The position numbers and the translations under genes were made by a program. From Chitinophaga nivalis (GTDB lineage Bacteria; Bacteroidota; Bacteroidia; Chitinophagales; Chitinophagaceae): DNA of 64,000 nt. Of the stretch, positions 26,583-34,219 are shown piece by piece; the first letter of the stretch is position 1; every line of letters begins with the position of its first letter. The notes under the pieces are model-generated. The model saw only the letters and a program-made list of their open reading frames with translations. It made no database searches and was not told the origin of the DNA. The stretch lies in the NCBI RefSeq assembly GCF_025989125.1, contig NZ_JAPDNR010000001.1, positions 1,346,301-1,410,300 of the forward strand, given 5' to 3'.

Positions 26583-26864
26583 TTAGTGCTTCAGTTTAGC
26601 CATGAATTTTTCCGGCGCCTTGCTGAATACATCCTTACAGGTAACGGAGCAGAAATGAAGGGTGTCGCCGTGAAATACCATAGACTCTTTATAGCTGGTG
26701 TCGTAAGGCATGCCACATACCGGGTCCGGGAATTTGTCGCTGACAGCAGCAACTGCCTGCGTGGTGTCTGCGGCTGGCGCTTCCTGAGATGCAGCCGGCT
26801 TTCCGGTCTGGCCACAGGCAAATAACAGTACAGCTCCCGCTGCGAGGAATATATGTTTCATCAT
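26583..26864 (-). CDS. YHS-domain lipoprotein
   Basis: 93 residues with lipobox LLFAC (Cys17) and a short Ala/Thr-rich linker, then a YHS domain: FPDPVCGMPYDTSYKES followed by FHGDTLHFCSVTCKDVFSKAPEKF. The Cys residues at C-G-M and F-C-S-x-T-C are the probable metal ligands; YHS domains are associated with heavy-metal handling. Location: outer or inner membrane, periplasm-facing. It lies 24 bases after a small membrane protein on the same strand and is probably co-transcribed with it. Confidence 0.85.
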   Translation of the reverse strand: MMKHIFLAAGAVLLFACGQTGKPAASQEAPAADTTQAVAAVSDKFPDPVCGMPYDTSYKESMVFHGDTLHFCSVTCKDVFSKAPEKFMAKLKH

Positions 26865-26888
26865 GAATGGTTTTTATAATACGGGTAA

Positions 26889-27113
26889 TTACAGGGCGGT
26901 CTCCTGTTTGATGCGCATCACGACAATGCGGTAATAGACTTTCAGGCTCATCCCCAGGATGTATCCGCAGATAATGCCCATACATACCATGGTGCCCGCA
27001 AAGGTTTTGGCAAAATGCAGGAGTTGCGGCAGATAAGAAGATAATGCTATCAGCAGCGCCAGTATCAATATATTCCTTAATTCTTTCTGGTATTGTTTAA
27101 ACAACTGTCCCAT
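26889..27113 (-). CDS. Small membrane protein of unknown function
   Basis: 74 residues with two membrane segments (about 14-34 and 38-58; ILILALLIALSSYLPQLLHF and AGTMVCMGIICGYILGMSL) between charged ends. I do not recognise the family. The coding character (hydrophobic periodicity, basic flanks) and tight spacing to the YHS gene downstream support a real gene; a role together with the YHS lipoprotein is speculative. Confidence 0.6.
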   Translation of the reverse strand: MGQLFKQYQKELRNILILALLIALSSYLPQLLHFAKTFAGTMVCMGIICGYILGMSLKVYYRIVVMRIKQETAL

Positions 27114-27180
27114 AAAATATATTTTTTATTGAATATGATTAATATAAAAAGCGCTGTAAAAGTATGAAATGAAGGTGTTA

Positions 27181-27223
27181 AAAAAGCCGGCCCGGAAATT
27201 CATCATTTCCAGGCCGGCTTTTT
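27181..27223 (-). terminator. Terminator of the M13 peptidase gene, probably bidirectional
   Basis: AAAAAGCCGGCC pairs with GGCCGGCTTTTT (27181-27192 with 27212-27223); after one C-A mismatch GGAAAT pairs with ATTTCC. Loop of five. It lies 28 bases after the peptidase stop, with A/T runs on both sides. Confidence 0.85.
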
Positions 27224-27250
27224 TTATTTATCAGGGATGATTACCCGTTA

Positions 27251-29308
27251 TTACCAGATAACGATTTTGGCAGAATCAGGCAGTACCATCTTGCTGCCAG
27301 GAGCACAACCCCAGGCGGCTTCAAACTCTTTCAGGTGAGGCAGCGGACCGTTGATACGGAATCTTGCCGGAGAGTGTGGATCTGTCTGGATCTGATTGCG
27401 CAGACCGGCGTCGGTAATGCTACCGTGCCAAACCTGTGCCCAGCCCAGGAAGAAACGCTGCTGCCAGGTGAATCCATCAATAGGTTTAGGTTCGCCTTTA
27501 CCTTCGAAAGATTTAACCAGTGCATAGTATGCCAGGGTTAAACCACCCAGATCGGCAATGTTTTCACCGATAGTGAGGGCACCATTGATTTTAAAGCCAG
27601 GAGCTGCTTCAATGCTGCTGAAGTAATCGATATAGCGTTTAGCCAGTTTCTCGAAGTTGTCGCGGTCAGACTTAGTCCACCAGTTTTTCAGGTTACCGTC
27701 TGCATCGAACTGAGAACCCTGATCATCAAAACCATGAGAGAATTCGTGACCGATTACTGCGATGATACCACCGTAGTTGATCGCGTCATCCGCATTGGCA
27801 TTGTAGAAAGGAGGCTGGAGGATACCTGCAGGGAATACTACTTCGTTGTTCAACGGGTTGTAGTAAGCATTCACTGTCTGAGGTGTCATACCCCATTCGC
27901 TTTTATCAACCGGTTTGCCAATTTTTTCAACATTTTCTTTGTGGTGATATAAGCTGGCAGCAACGGCGTTTTCCAGCAGTTTGCCTTTATCGATGGTAAT
28001 GGAAGAATAATCTTTCCATTTATCAGGATACCCGATTTTATAGGTAAAGGAAGCCAGTTTTTTATGTGCCATTTGTTTGGTAGAATCGCTCATCCAGGAG
28101 AGTTTATCGATTCTTTCGCCATAAACTTTACGCACGTTTTCGATCATCTCGGAAACTTTCTGTTTGCTGCTTTCCGGGAAGTATTTCTTTGCGAACAGTT
28201 TGCCCAGTGGCATACCCAGTTGATTATCGGTAGAGCGGATCGCACGTTCAATACGGGTTTTCTGCACTTTTTTACCGGTCATTACGGTACCGAAGAAATG
28301 GAAATTTTCTGATTCAAAGGCTTTCGGGAGATAAGGAGCAGCAGTGCTCAGCAGTTGGAACCTGGTGAAGGTTTTCAGGGTTTCCAGTGGCGTACTTTTT
28401 ACCAGTTTGCTGGCATTGGTCAGGTATGCTTTGTTCTGGAGTACGAGGGTATCGGTTTTGATATCCTGTTTTTGCGTAAAGGCATCCCAATCGAAGTCCG
28501 GCGCCAGTTTTTTCAGTTCGCCGTAAGCAGCCCTGTTGTAGTTTTTAACCGGGTCGCGCAGCTCTACATTGGATAACTGGAGTTTCGCCAGTTTGGTTTC
28601 GAAGTCGAGGATGGTTTTACCGGGATTGGCATCCTGGAAACCTGCCAGACTAAACATTTTATCAACGTGGGTGACAAATTCGCTGCGTACATTTTTGGTA
28701 GCAGAATCTTGTCTTTCATAATAGCTTTTTTCGCCGAGGCTCAGTCCATCCTGGCCCTGGTACAGCACATTCATTTTGCTGTCTTTGGCATCTGCGTCTG
28801 CACCAAATCCGGTGAAGCTGGATACGCCAATCTTCTGGAGTTCGCCTGTTACGCTTGCCCAGTCAGCGAGGGTTTTAATCCCGTTGATCTTGTCGAGGTA
28901 AGGTTGCAGGGGCGTAATACCGCGTTGCTCAATAGTCGCAGTATCGAGGTAAGAAGTGTAGTAGTCTGCGATTTGTTGCTCTTCTGTACCGCTTTTCAGG
29001 TCTTTTTTGCTGGTGATTTCAGCAATGATGCCTTTCAGGCGTACTTCCTTGTTTTCTTTATCCAGGATACCAAAAGCGCCCCAGCGGCTTTCTGTGGAAG
29101 GAACGGGATTGTTTTTCCGCCAGTTACCGTTTACATAATTATCGAAGTCATCGCACGCTTTGAAGCTGGAGTCGATGTCGGCCAGGTTAAATGCCGGAAC
29201 TTTGGTTGAATCCGCAGCCTGTTGTTGCGGGGAGTTGTTGGAATTGCACGCTGCAAAGGTGATCATGGCAGCCAGCAACGGTAGTTTTACCGCATTTGTT
29301 TTATCCAT
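27251..29308 (-). CDS. M13 family zinc metallopeptidase (neprilysin/PepO type), lipoprotein
   Basis: 685 residues with lipobox FAAC (Cys21), so anchored outside the cytoplasmic membrane. After the N-terminal M13 domain, the C-terminal catalytic domain has H521-E522-F-S-H525 in IAVIGHEFSHGFDDQGSQFD and the third zinc ligand E582 in ENIADLGG, plus NAYYNPLNNEVVFPAGILQP upstream. All key residues are present. M13 enzymes cleave short peptides; secreted bacterial members are usually peptide-scavenging or of unknown role. Monocistronic, with a terminator directly downstream. Confidence 0.95.
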   Translation of the reverse strand: MDKTNAVKLPLLAAMITFAACNSNNSPQQQAADSTKVPAFNLADIDSSFKACDDFDNYVNGNWRKNNPVPSTESRWGAFGILDKENKEVRLKGIIAEITSKKDLKSGTEEQQIADYYTSYLDTATIEQRGITPLQPYLDKINGIKTLADWASVTGELQKIGVSSFTGFGADADAKDSKMNVLYQGQDGLSLGEKSYYERQDSATKNVRSEFVTHVDKMFSLAGFQDANPGKTILDFETKLAKLQLSNVELRDPVKNYNRAAYGELKKLAPDFDWDAFTQKQDIKTDTLVLQNKAYLTNASKLVKSTPLETLKTFTRFQLLSTAAPYLPKAFESENFHFFGTVMTGKKVQKTRIERAIRSTDNQLGMPLGKLFAKKYFPESSKQKVSEMIENVRKVYGERIDKLSWMSDSTKQMAHKKLASFTYKIGYPDKWKDYSSITIDKGKLLENAVAASLYHHKENVEKIGKPVDKSEWGMTPQTVNAYYNPLNNEVVFPAGILQPPFYNANADDAINYGGIIAVIGHEFSHGFDDQGSQFDADGNLKNWWTKSDRDNFEKLAKRYIDYFSSIEAAPGFKINGALTIGENIADLGGLTLAYYALVKSFEGKGEPKPIDGFTWQQRFFLGWAQVWHGSITDAGLRNQIQTDPHSPARFRINGPLPHLKEFEAAWGCAPGSKMVLPDSAKIVIW

Positions 29309-29434
29309 ATTTAAAACAGGTTTAGTATTTAAAGTTATGGAAAACAGGTCAGCTTATGTTAACCCTTTTTTATGAGCGGCAACCGGTGGTGCAAATTCTG
29401 TATAGTTGTGGTATCGAATCTCTAAATAATTAGG

Positions 29435-29442
29435 TAGGTTTG
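29435..29442 (+). promoter_or_regulatory. -7 promoter element of the haemoglobin-rarA unit
   Basis: TAGGTTTG, a perfect TAnnTTTG, 23 bases before the ATG at 29465. A TTG occurs at 29406-29408, somewhat far for a -33 element. Confidence 0.5.
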
Positions 29443-29464
29443 TAGCCTATAAAACACGCGTTGA

Positions 29465-29968
29465 ATGAATTTCAGGTTTAAATTGTACAGGATAACTACG
29501 GCAATTACGTTAATAGTATCAGGCTTTTTTGCATTTATGGGCCTTTCTACGGTATTGTTTATCGGGGCCAACACCGTTTTGCTCTTGTCATTTATGAGTT
29601 GGGGCGCTTGTTTTATTCATAGTGTACTGTCGTTATACCTGCAGCGGAGCTTACTGATGCCGGACATGCCGCTGAAAGAAAACACGCCGGGCGGGATCCG
29701 GATTATGGGTACCATTGTCATGGCATTTGCCCTGGTAATGCTGTTTGGTGGCCTCGCCTGTGTAGCCGCTACGCCGGAAATGATTGCGGAAGCTGCGAAG
29801 GAAATGCCAACAGATCAGCAGACGATCATCCAGGGGCCGATCATCAAAACCATCGGTGTCATTTGCTTGCTGACAGGGATATTACTGATATTGAATGCGA
29901 CCCTTTCTTTCCGCTTTCTGCGCCAATGGCAGCAAAACAAGGAAGGCAGGGACCAGGACCAGCACTAA
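29465..29968 (+). CDS. Integral membrane protein of unknown function
   Basis: 167 residues with about four membrane segments (roughly 9-30, 32-55, 79-100, 125-148) and a polar basic/acidic C-terminal tail. I do not recognise the family. It is 14 bases before the truncated haemoglobin gene and has the promoter for the unit, so it is transcribed with trHb and rarA. Confidence 0.65.
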   Translation: MNFRFKLYRITTAITLIVSGFFAFMGLSTVLFIGANTVLLLSFMSWGACFIHSVLSLYLQRSLLMPDMPLKENTPGGIRIMGTIVMAFALVMLFGGLACVAATPEMIAEAAKEMPTDQQTIIQGPIIKTIGVICLLTGILLILNATLSFRFLRQWQQNKEGRDQDQH

Positions 29969-29982
29969 AATAAAGCACAGCT

Positions 29983-30411
29983 ATGGTACAGCGGGAGATT
30001 GCCAACAGGGAAGATGTGATCCTGTTAGTGGATAGTTTTTATGAAAAAGTACAACAAGATAACCTCATCGGGTTTATTTTTAATGACATTGCCCGGGTAG
30101 ACTGGTCGCACCACCTGCCCATTATGTATAACTTCTGGGAAAGCCTGTTGCTGGACAGCCACAACTATGGCCGCAATGCCATGGAACCTCATTTCCGGCT
30201 GAATAAGCTGATACCATTGGAGCCGGCCTTTTTTGACCGTTGGCTGGAATTATTTGAAGCAACGGTACATGAATTGTTTACCGGTACTAAGGCGTCCTTA
30301 GCGATTACCCGCGCCCGATCCATCAAAGGTATCATGGCGCTGAAAATGGACCGGATCAATCATCCGGCAGCCAGCAATAACGGCGACATTCCTGTAGTGC
30401 CGGGCAAATAA
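29983..30411 (+). CDS. Group III truncated haemoglobin
   Basis: 142 residues, cytoplasmic. The helical pattern and motifs match TrHb3: VDSFYEKVQQDNLIGFIFND at the start, the IMYNFWESLLL helix, and the proximal His of helix F in PHFRLNKLIPL. Such proteins bind O2 or NO and are linked to microaerobic life and detoxification of reactive nitrogen. Its two neighbours are a membrane protein (14 bases upstream) and rarA (16 bases downstream), so it is expressed with a replication-repair factor. Confidence 0.88.
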   Translation: MVQREIANREDVILLVDSFYEKVQQDNLIGFIFNDIARVDWSHHLPIMYNFWESLLLDSHNYGRNAMEPHFRLNKLIPLEPAFFDRWLELFEATVHELFTGTKASLAITRARSIKGIMALKMDRINHPAASNNGDIPVVPGK

Positions 30412-30427
30412 CGAATAATTAAAGCAT

Positions 30428-31684
30428 ATGCAACCATTAGCAGAGCGGTTAAGACCGGTAACGTTGGATGAACTGGTGGGGCAGGAACATCTTACAGGTA
30501 AAGACAGCATCTTACGGAAAGCCCTCCAGCAGGGGAAAATACCCTCCATGATTTTGTGGGGTCCTCCCGGTGTTGGTAAAACAACCATTGCCAATATTAT
30601 TGCACATACCCTGCAGGTACCTTTTTATACCCTCAGCGCCATCGCTGCGGGGGTAAAAGAAGTACGGGAAGTAATAGAAATGGCCCGTAAACAGGGACAC
30701 GCCGTATTGTTCATCGATGAAATCCACCGGTTCAATAAATCCCAGCAGGATGCCTTACTGGGCGCCGTGGAAAAAGGTATTATCACCCTCATCGGCGCTA
30801 CTACGGAAAACCCTTCGTTTGAAGTGAATGCCGCGGTATTGTCGCGTAGTCAGGTATATGTGTTGAAACCACTGGGCAACGACCAGCTGATGCAGTTGCT
30901 GCAGCAGGCGATGGAACGGGACGCCTGGCTGCGTTCCAAAAATATTACCCTGGAAGAAACAACTGCCCTCTTTAATATTTCAGGGGGAGATGCCCGTAAG
31001 CTGTTGAACCTGTTTGAGCTGGTAGTAGGTACTTTACAGGAAGATCCGGTGGTGATTACCGATCAGAAAGTAATGGATATTGCACAACAGCGTGTAGCCA
31101 TTTACGATAAAAGCGGCGAACAACACTATGATATCATATCAGCCTTTATCAAATCTATCAGGGGAAGCGATCCCAATGCTGCGGTATACTGGCTTGCCCG
31201 TATGATTGATGGCGGAGAGGATGTAAAATTCATTGCCCGCCGGCTGGTGATACTGGCCTCCGAAGATATCGGCAATGCCAATCCCAATGCGTTGTTGCTG
31301 GCTACCAACTGTTTTCAGGCCGTGAACCTGATCGGTTATCCGGAATCCCGGATTATCCTGTCGCAGTGTGTGACGTATCTGGCTTCTTCTGCTAAAAGCA
31401 ATGCTTCCTATATGGCGATCAATATGGCCCAGGCTACCGTTGCCAAAACGGGTGATCTGCCGGTGCCGATGCATATCAGGAACGCCCCTACGAAAATGAT
31501 GAAGGAGATGGGATACAGCAAGGGGTATGCCTATGCGCATGATTATACCAATAACTTTGTTGAGCAGGAATTTCTGCCGGATGCGATCAAAGGCACGCGC
31601 TTTTATAATCCTGGCAGCAATGCCCGGGAAGATGAGCTGCGCCGTTATCTGAAACAGCTTTGGAAAGAAAAATATAATTACTAG
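30428..31684 (+). CDS. rarA: Replication-associated recombination protein A (AAA+ ATPase)
   Basis: RarA/MgsA (Mgs1/WRNIP1 family), 418 residues, acting at stalled replication forks. Walker A GPPGVGKTT (45-53) and Walker B VLFIDEIHRF (D97, E98) are present, followed by sensor region LIGATTENPSFEVN and ALLSRSQVY-type sequence, then the C-terminal tetramerisation domain with GNANPNALLLATNC. The N-terminus PLAERLRPVTLDELVGQEHL is the family hallmark. A terminator overlaps its stop codon. Confidence 0.95.
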   Translation: MQPLAERLRPVTLDELVGQEHLTGKDSILRKALQQGKIPSMILWGPPGVGKTTIANIIAHTLQVPFYTLSAIAAGVKEVREVIEMARKQGHAVLFIDEIHRFNKSQQDALLGAVEKGIITLIGATTENPSFEVNAAVLSRSQVYVLKPLGNDQLMQLLQQAMERDAWLRSKNITLEETTALFNISGGDARKLLNLFELVVGTLQEDPVVITDQKVMDIAQQRVAIYDKSGEQHYDIISAFIKSIRGSDPNAAVYWLARMIDGGEDVKFIARRLVILASEDIGNANPNALLLATNCFQAVNLIGYPESRIILSQCVTYLASSAKSNASYMAINMAQATVAKTGDLPVPMHIRNAPTKMMKEMGYSKGYAYAHDYTNNFVEQEFLPDAIKGTRFYNPGSNAREDELRRYLKQLWKEKYNY

Positions 31685-31716
31685 GAAATGAAGCAGCATG
31701 CTTCATTTCCTTTTTT
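31684..31716 (+). terminator. Intrinsic terminator of rarA
   Basis: Perfect 10-bp stem GGAAATGAAG/CTTCATTTCC (31684-31693 with 31701-31710), loop of seven, then six T. It begins at the last base of the rarA stop codon. Confidence 0.9.
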
Positions 31717-34087
31717 ATCTCTCTTTATCTAATATCTCAAACTCCAGCGCTATTCTTTCTCCGTTTTCATCTACCAGGGTAATGGTATGCTTACCGGCCG
31801 GCGGCCGCAGCGCCATCTGATGAAACTCGCTGGTTGTACCAATAAAGTTATTGTCCAGGTGCCAGAATATTTTGGCGGTACTGTTGCGGTGGGTAGCCGT
31901 AAAGATGGTCTGACCCGGCTTGCCGTCGATTTCTACGGGCACGAATATACGGGCATTCGGCCGCGGATAAATCAGCTCCATCGGCGCCCGGTCTAACCCC
32001 AGCGAGGCCACACAATCCGGCTTGTAGGGCGGCAGTTGCTGATAGTAATTTTTACTGCGGTAATAATATTCCTGAGAAGGCGGCAGAATGAACCAGGATT
32101 TGTGCTGCATATATTGCGGCGACTCGCAGGCTTCTGTTACCCGCCACTGGCCGGTTCTGTCCAGGTGTACCAGCTGGTGGTACGGACATACGCCTGCACG
32201 AACGCCGGCTACGGGTGCAAAGATGGTATCGGTTTCTTCGCACAGCTCTCCGGACCGGAAGCCGCTTTTACGGCATACTGCTATCTTCGTCAGTTGCGCA
32301 TAGGGTGTATTGAACCAGCTGGCGGTGCGTAGTAAACGGAATACATCAAAAAGGATTGGCGCTGCCGTGGATACGCCTATCAGCCCGGGTCTCCCCTCTC
32401 CGTCGGCATTGCCTACCCAAACGCCTACTACATACTGCGGTGTTACGCCGATGGCCCACCCATCCCGGAAACCGAAGCTGGTACCGGTTTTCCAGGCGAT
32501 GCGCTGTGACGACGAAAACTGTTGCCATAATAACTCCTCCCCTGGCCGCATTACTTCTGTCATGGCCTGAAAGGTATGCCAGATGCTGCCGGCATCCAGT
32601 TGTCCGCTTTTACTCAGCCCGAATTGAGACGGACGTTGCAGGTTCCGCTGGTAGTTGGGTGGGTGAATATCATCCTGATCGTATTTGCCTTTGTATTGCT
32701 CCATATGGAGGAGTGTACGCGCCATGCTGGCATATACGCCGCTCAGCTCCCATAGGGTGGTTTCGCCACCGCCCAGTATCAGCGACAGGCCGTAGTGGTC
32801 GGCCGGTTTGTCGAGGGTAGTGATGCCCATTTTTTGCAGCAGGGTATGAAAACGTTCATAGCGGTATTGCTGGAGCATCCTGACAGATGGAATATTGAGC
32901 GACCTGGCAAGGGCCCGGGAAGCGGGAACCGCACCGTCGTAGCCGAGGTCAAAGTTTTGCGGGGAGTAACCGGCAATCTGTGTAGGGATGTCGGGTATCA
33001 GGGTATTGGGCAGTATTAAGCCGTCGTGCAGCATAGCGGCATACAGGATGGGTTTCAGGGTGCTGCCGGGGCTTCTGCGGGCCTGGATGATATCCACATG
33101 GCTTTCCAGTTCCGGCTCAGCAGGATGATAGATATTCCCTACGTAAGCCAGCGTATTACCGGTTTCTACATCCAGTACCAGTACCGCTGCATTGTTGATA
33201 CCATTGGCCTTGTAGGCGTTGTGATACCGTTCTGCGATAGCCGTTACATTACGTTGCAGGTCGGCTGATACAGTGCTGCTGATGCGGGTAGGGCCATCCG
33301 ACTGTTGTTGCTGGTAATCGCGGCGGAACAGGTCCAGTAGGTGCGGTGCATATTGTGGCAGCGGCAACGGCTGATCCGGCAAGGGTTCCAGGCGGGCGAG
33401 GCTGCAGGTAACGCTATCGATAACACGCCGCTCATAGAGTTTGTCGAGCAGCTGATTACGTTTATTCCTGAGCGTAGTCCGGTTGCGACCGGGGTGTACG
33501 AGTGCGGGGCTGTTGGGCAATACGGCCAGTGCGGCCATCTCTCCCCAGGAGAGCTGATCGGCTTTACGGCCATAATACCGCCAGGAGGCGGCTTCCAGCC
33601 CTACTACGTTGCCACCGAAAGGAGCATTGGCAGCATAGAGGGCGATGATCTTCTTTTTAGAGGCAGCAAATTCCAGGCGGGTAGCCAGCAAGGCTTCTAC
33701 CATTTTCTGCCAGATATTACGGGGCTGGTTGCGCGACAACCGGATCACCTGCATGGTGAGGGTACTGCCACCGCTCACTACTTTGTTGCCTTTCAGGTTT
33801 TGTTTAATGGCGCGCCCGATAGCAATGGGATCTATGCCCCAGTGATAATAAAAGCGTTTGTCTTCGTAGGCAATGATACATTGTTTGAATTTCTCCGGTA
33901 CATGGGCATTATACGGAAACCGCCATTGTCCGTCCGGAGCAATGGCTGCGTTGAGCAGATCGCCGTTATTATCTTCCAGTACAAAGGAAGTAGGGGTAGT
34001 AAACAGTTGCCGGGGTAAACAAAAGTAATAGGCGGTGATCACCACAGCTACCAATACCAGCCACCATTTTCGTTTAAATCGGTTCAT
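31715..34087 (-). CDS. pbpC: Penicillin-binding protein 1C (bifunctional class A PBP)
   Basis: 790 residues: N-terminal membrane helix (about 9-24), GT51 glycosyltransferase domain with AYEDKRFYYHWGIDP (catalytic Glu75) and GGSTLTMQVIRLSR, then a transpeptidase domain with S342-T-L-K345, S-L-N (in ARSLNIPSV) and K533-T-G in WKTGTSFGFRDGW. The C-terminal ~90 residues form the BiPBP_C domain typical of PBP1C. It follows the alpha-2-macroglobulin gene, the known genetic partner of pbpC, but a terminator-like hairpin stands between them. A -7-like CAAAATA (minus: TATTTTG, 34126-34120) may serve as its own promoter. Confidence 0.95.
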   Translation of the reverse strand: MNRFKRKWWLVLVAVVITAYYFCLPRQLFTTPTSFVLEDNNGDLLNAAIAPDGQWRFPYNAHVPEKFKQCIIAYEDKRFYYHWGIDPIAIGRAIKQNLKGNKVVSGGSTLTMQVIRLSRNQPRNIWQKMVEALLATRLEFAASKKKIIALYAANAPFGGNVVGLEAASWRYYGRKADQLSWGEMAALAVLPNSPALVHPGRNRTTLRNKRNQLLDKLYERRVIDSVTCSLARLEPLPDQPLPLPQYAPHLLDLFRRDYQQQQSDGPTRISSTVSADLQRNVTAIAERYHNAYKANGINNAAVLVLDVETGNTLAYVGNIYHPAEPELESHVDIIQARRSPGSTLKPILYAAMLHDGLILPNTLIPDIPTQIAGYSPQNFDLGYDGAVPASRALARSLNIPSVRMLQQYRYERFHTLLQKMGITTLDKPADHYGLSLILGGGETTLWELSGVYASMARTLLHMEQYKGKYDQDDIHPPNYQRNLQRPSQFGLSKSGQLDAGSIWHTFQAMTEVMRPGEELLWQQFSSSQRIAWKTGTSFGFRDGWAIGVTPQYVVGVWVGNADGEGRPGLIGVSTAAPILFDVFRLLRTASWFNTPYAQLTKIAVCRKSGFRSGELCEETDTIFAPVAGVRAGVCPYHQLVHLDRTGQWRVTEACESPQYMQHKSWFILPPSQEYYYRSKNYYQQLPPYKPDCVASLGLDRAPMELIYPRPNARIFVPVEIDGKPGQTIFTATHRNSTAKIFWHLDNNFIGTTSEFHQMALRPPAGKHTITLVDENGERIALEFEILDKER

Positions 34088-34130
34088 TCCTGAAAATTGA
34101 TGAAATCATTACGGACCTGCAAAATACAAA

Positions 34131-34192
34131 ATACGCATTGTGAAACAGATAATACGGTAATGATCCGTTGTAATCTGTGGCACAATGCGTAT
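34131..34192 (-). terminator. Long hairpin between the alpha-2-macroglobulin and PBP1C genes
   Basis: Perfect 12-bp outer stem ATACGCATTGTG/CACAATGCGTAT (34131-34142 with 34181-34192), then inner stems ACAGAT/ATCTGT (34145-34150 with 34173-34178) and ACGG/CCGT. On the minus strand it runs into ATTTTGTATTTTG, a T-rich tail, so it probably terminates the alpha-2-macroglobulin transcript. Its ATACGCATT arms recur in the terminator at 59390-59450. Confidence 0.7.
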
Positions 34193-34219
34193 CGTATAAC
34201 CAGTGATCCCGGTTATTTG

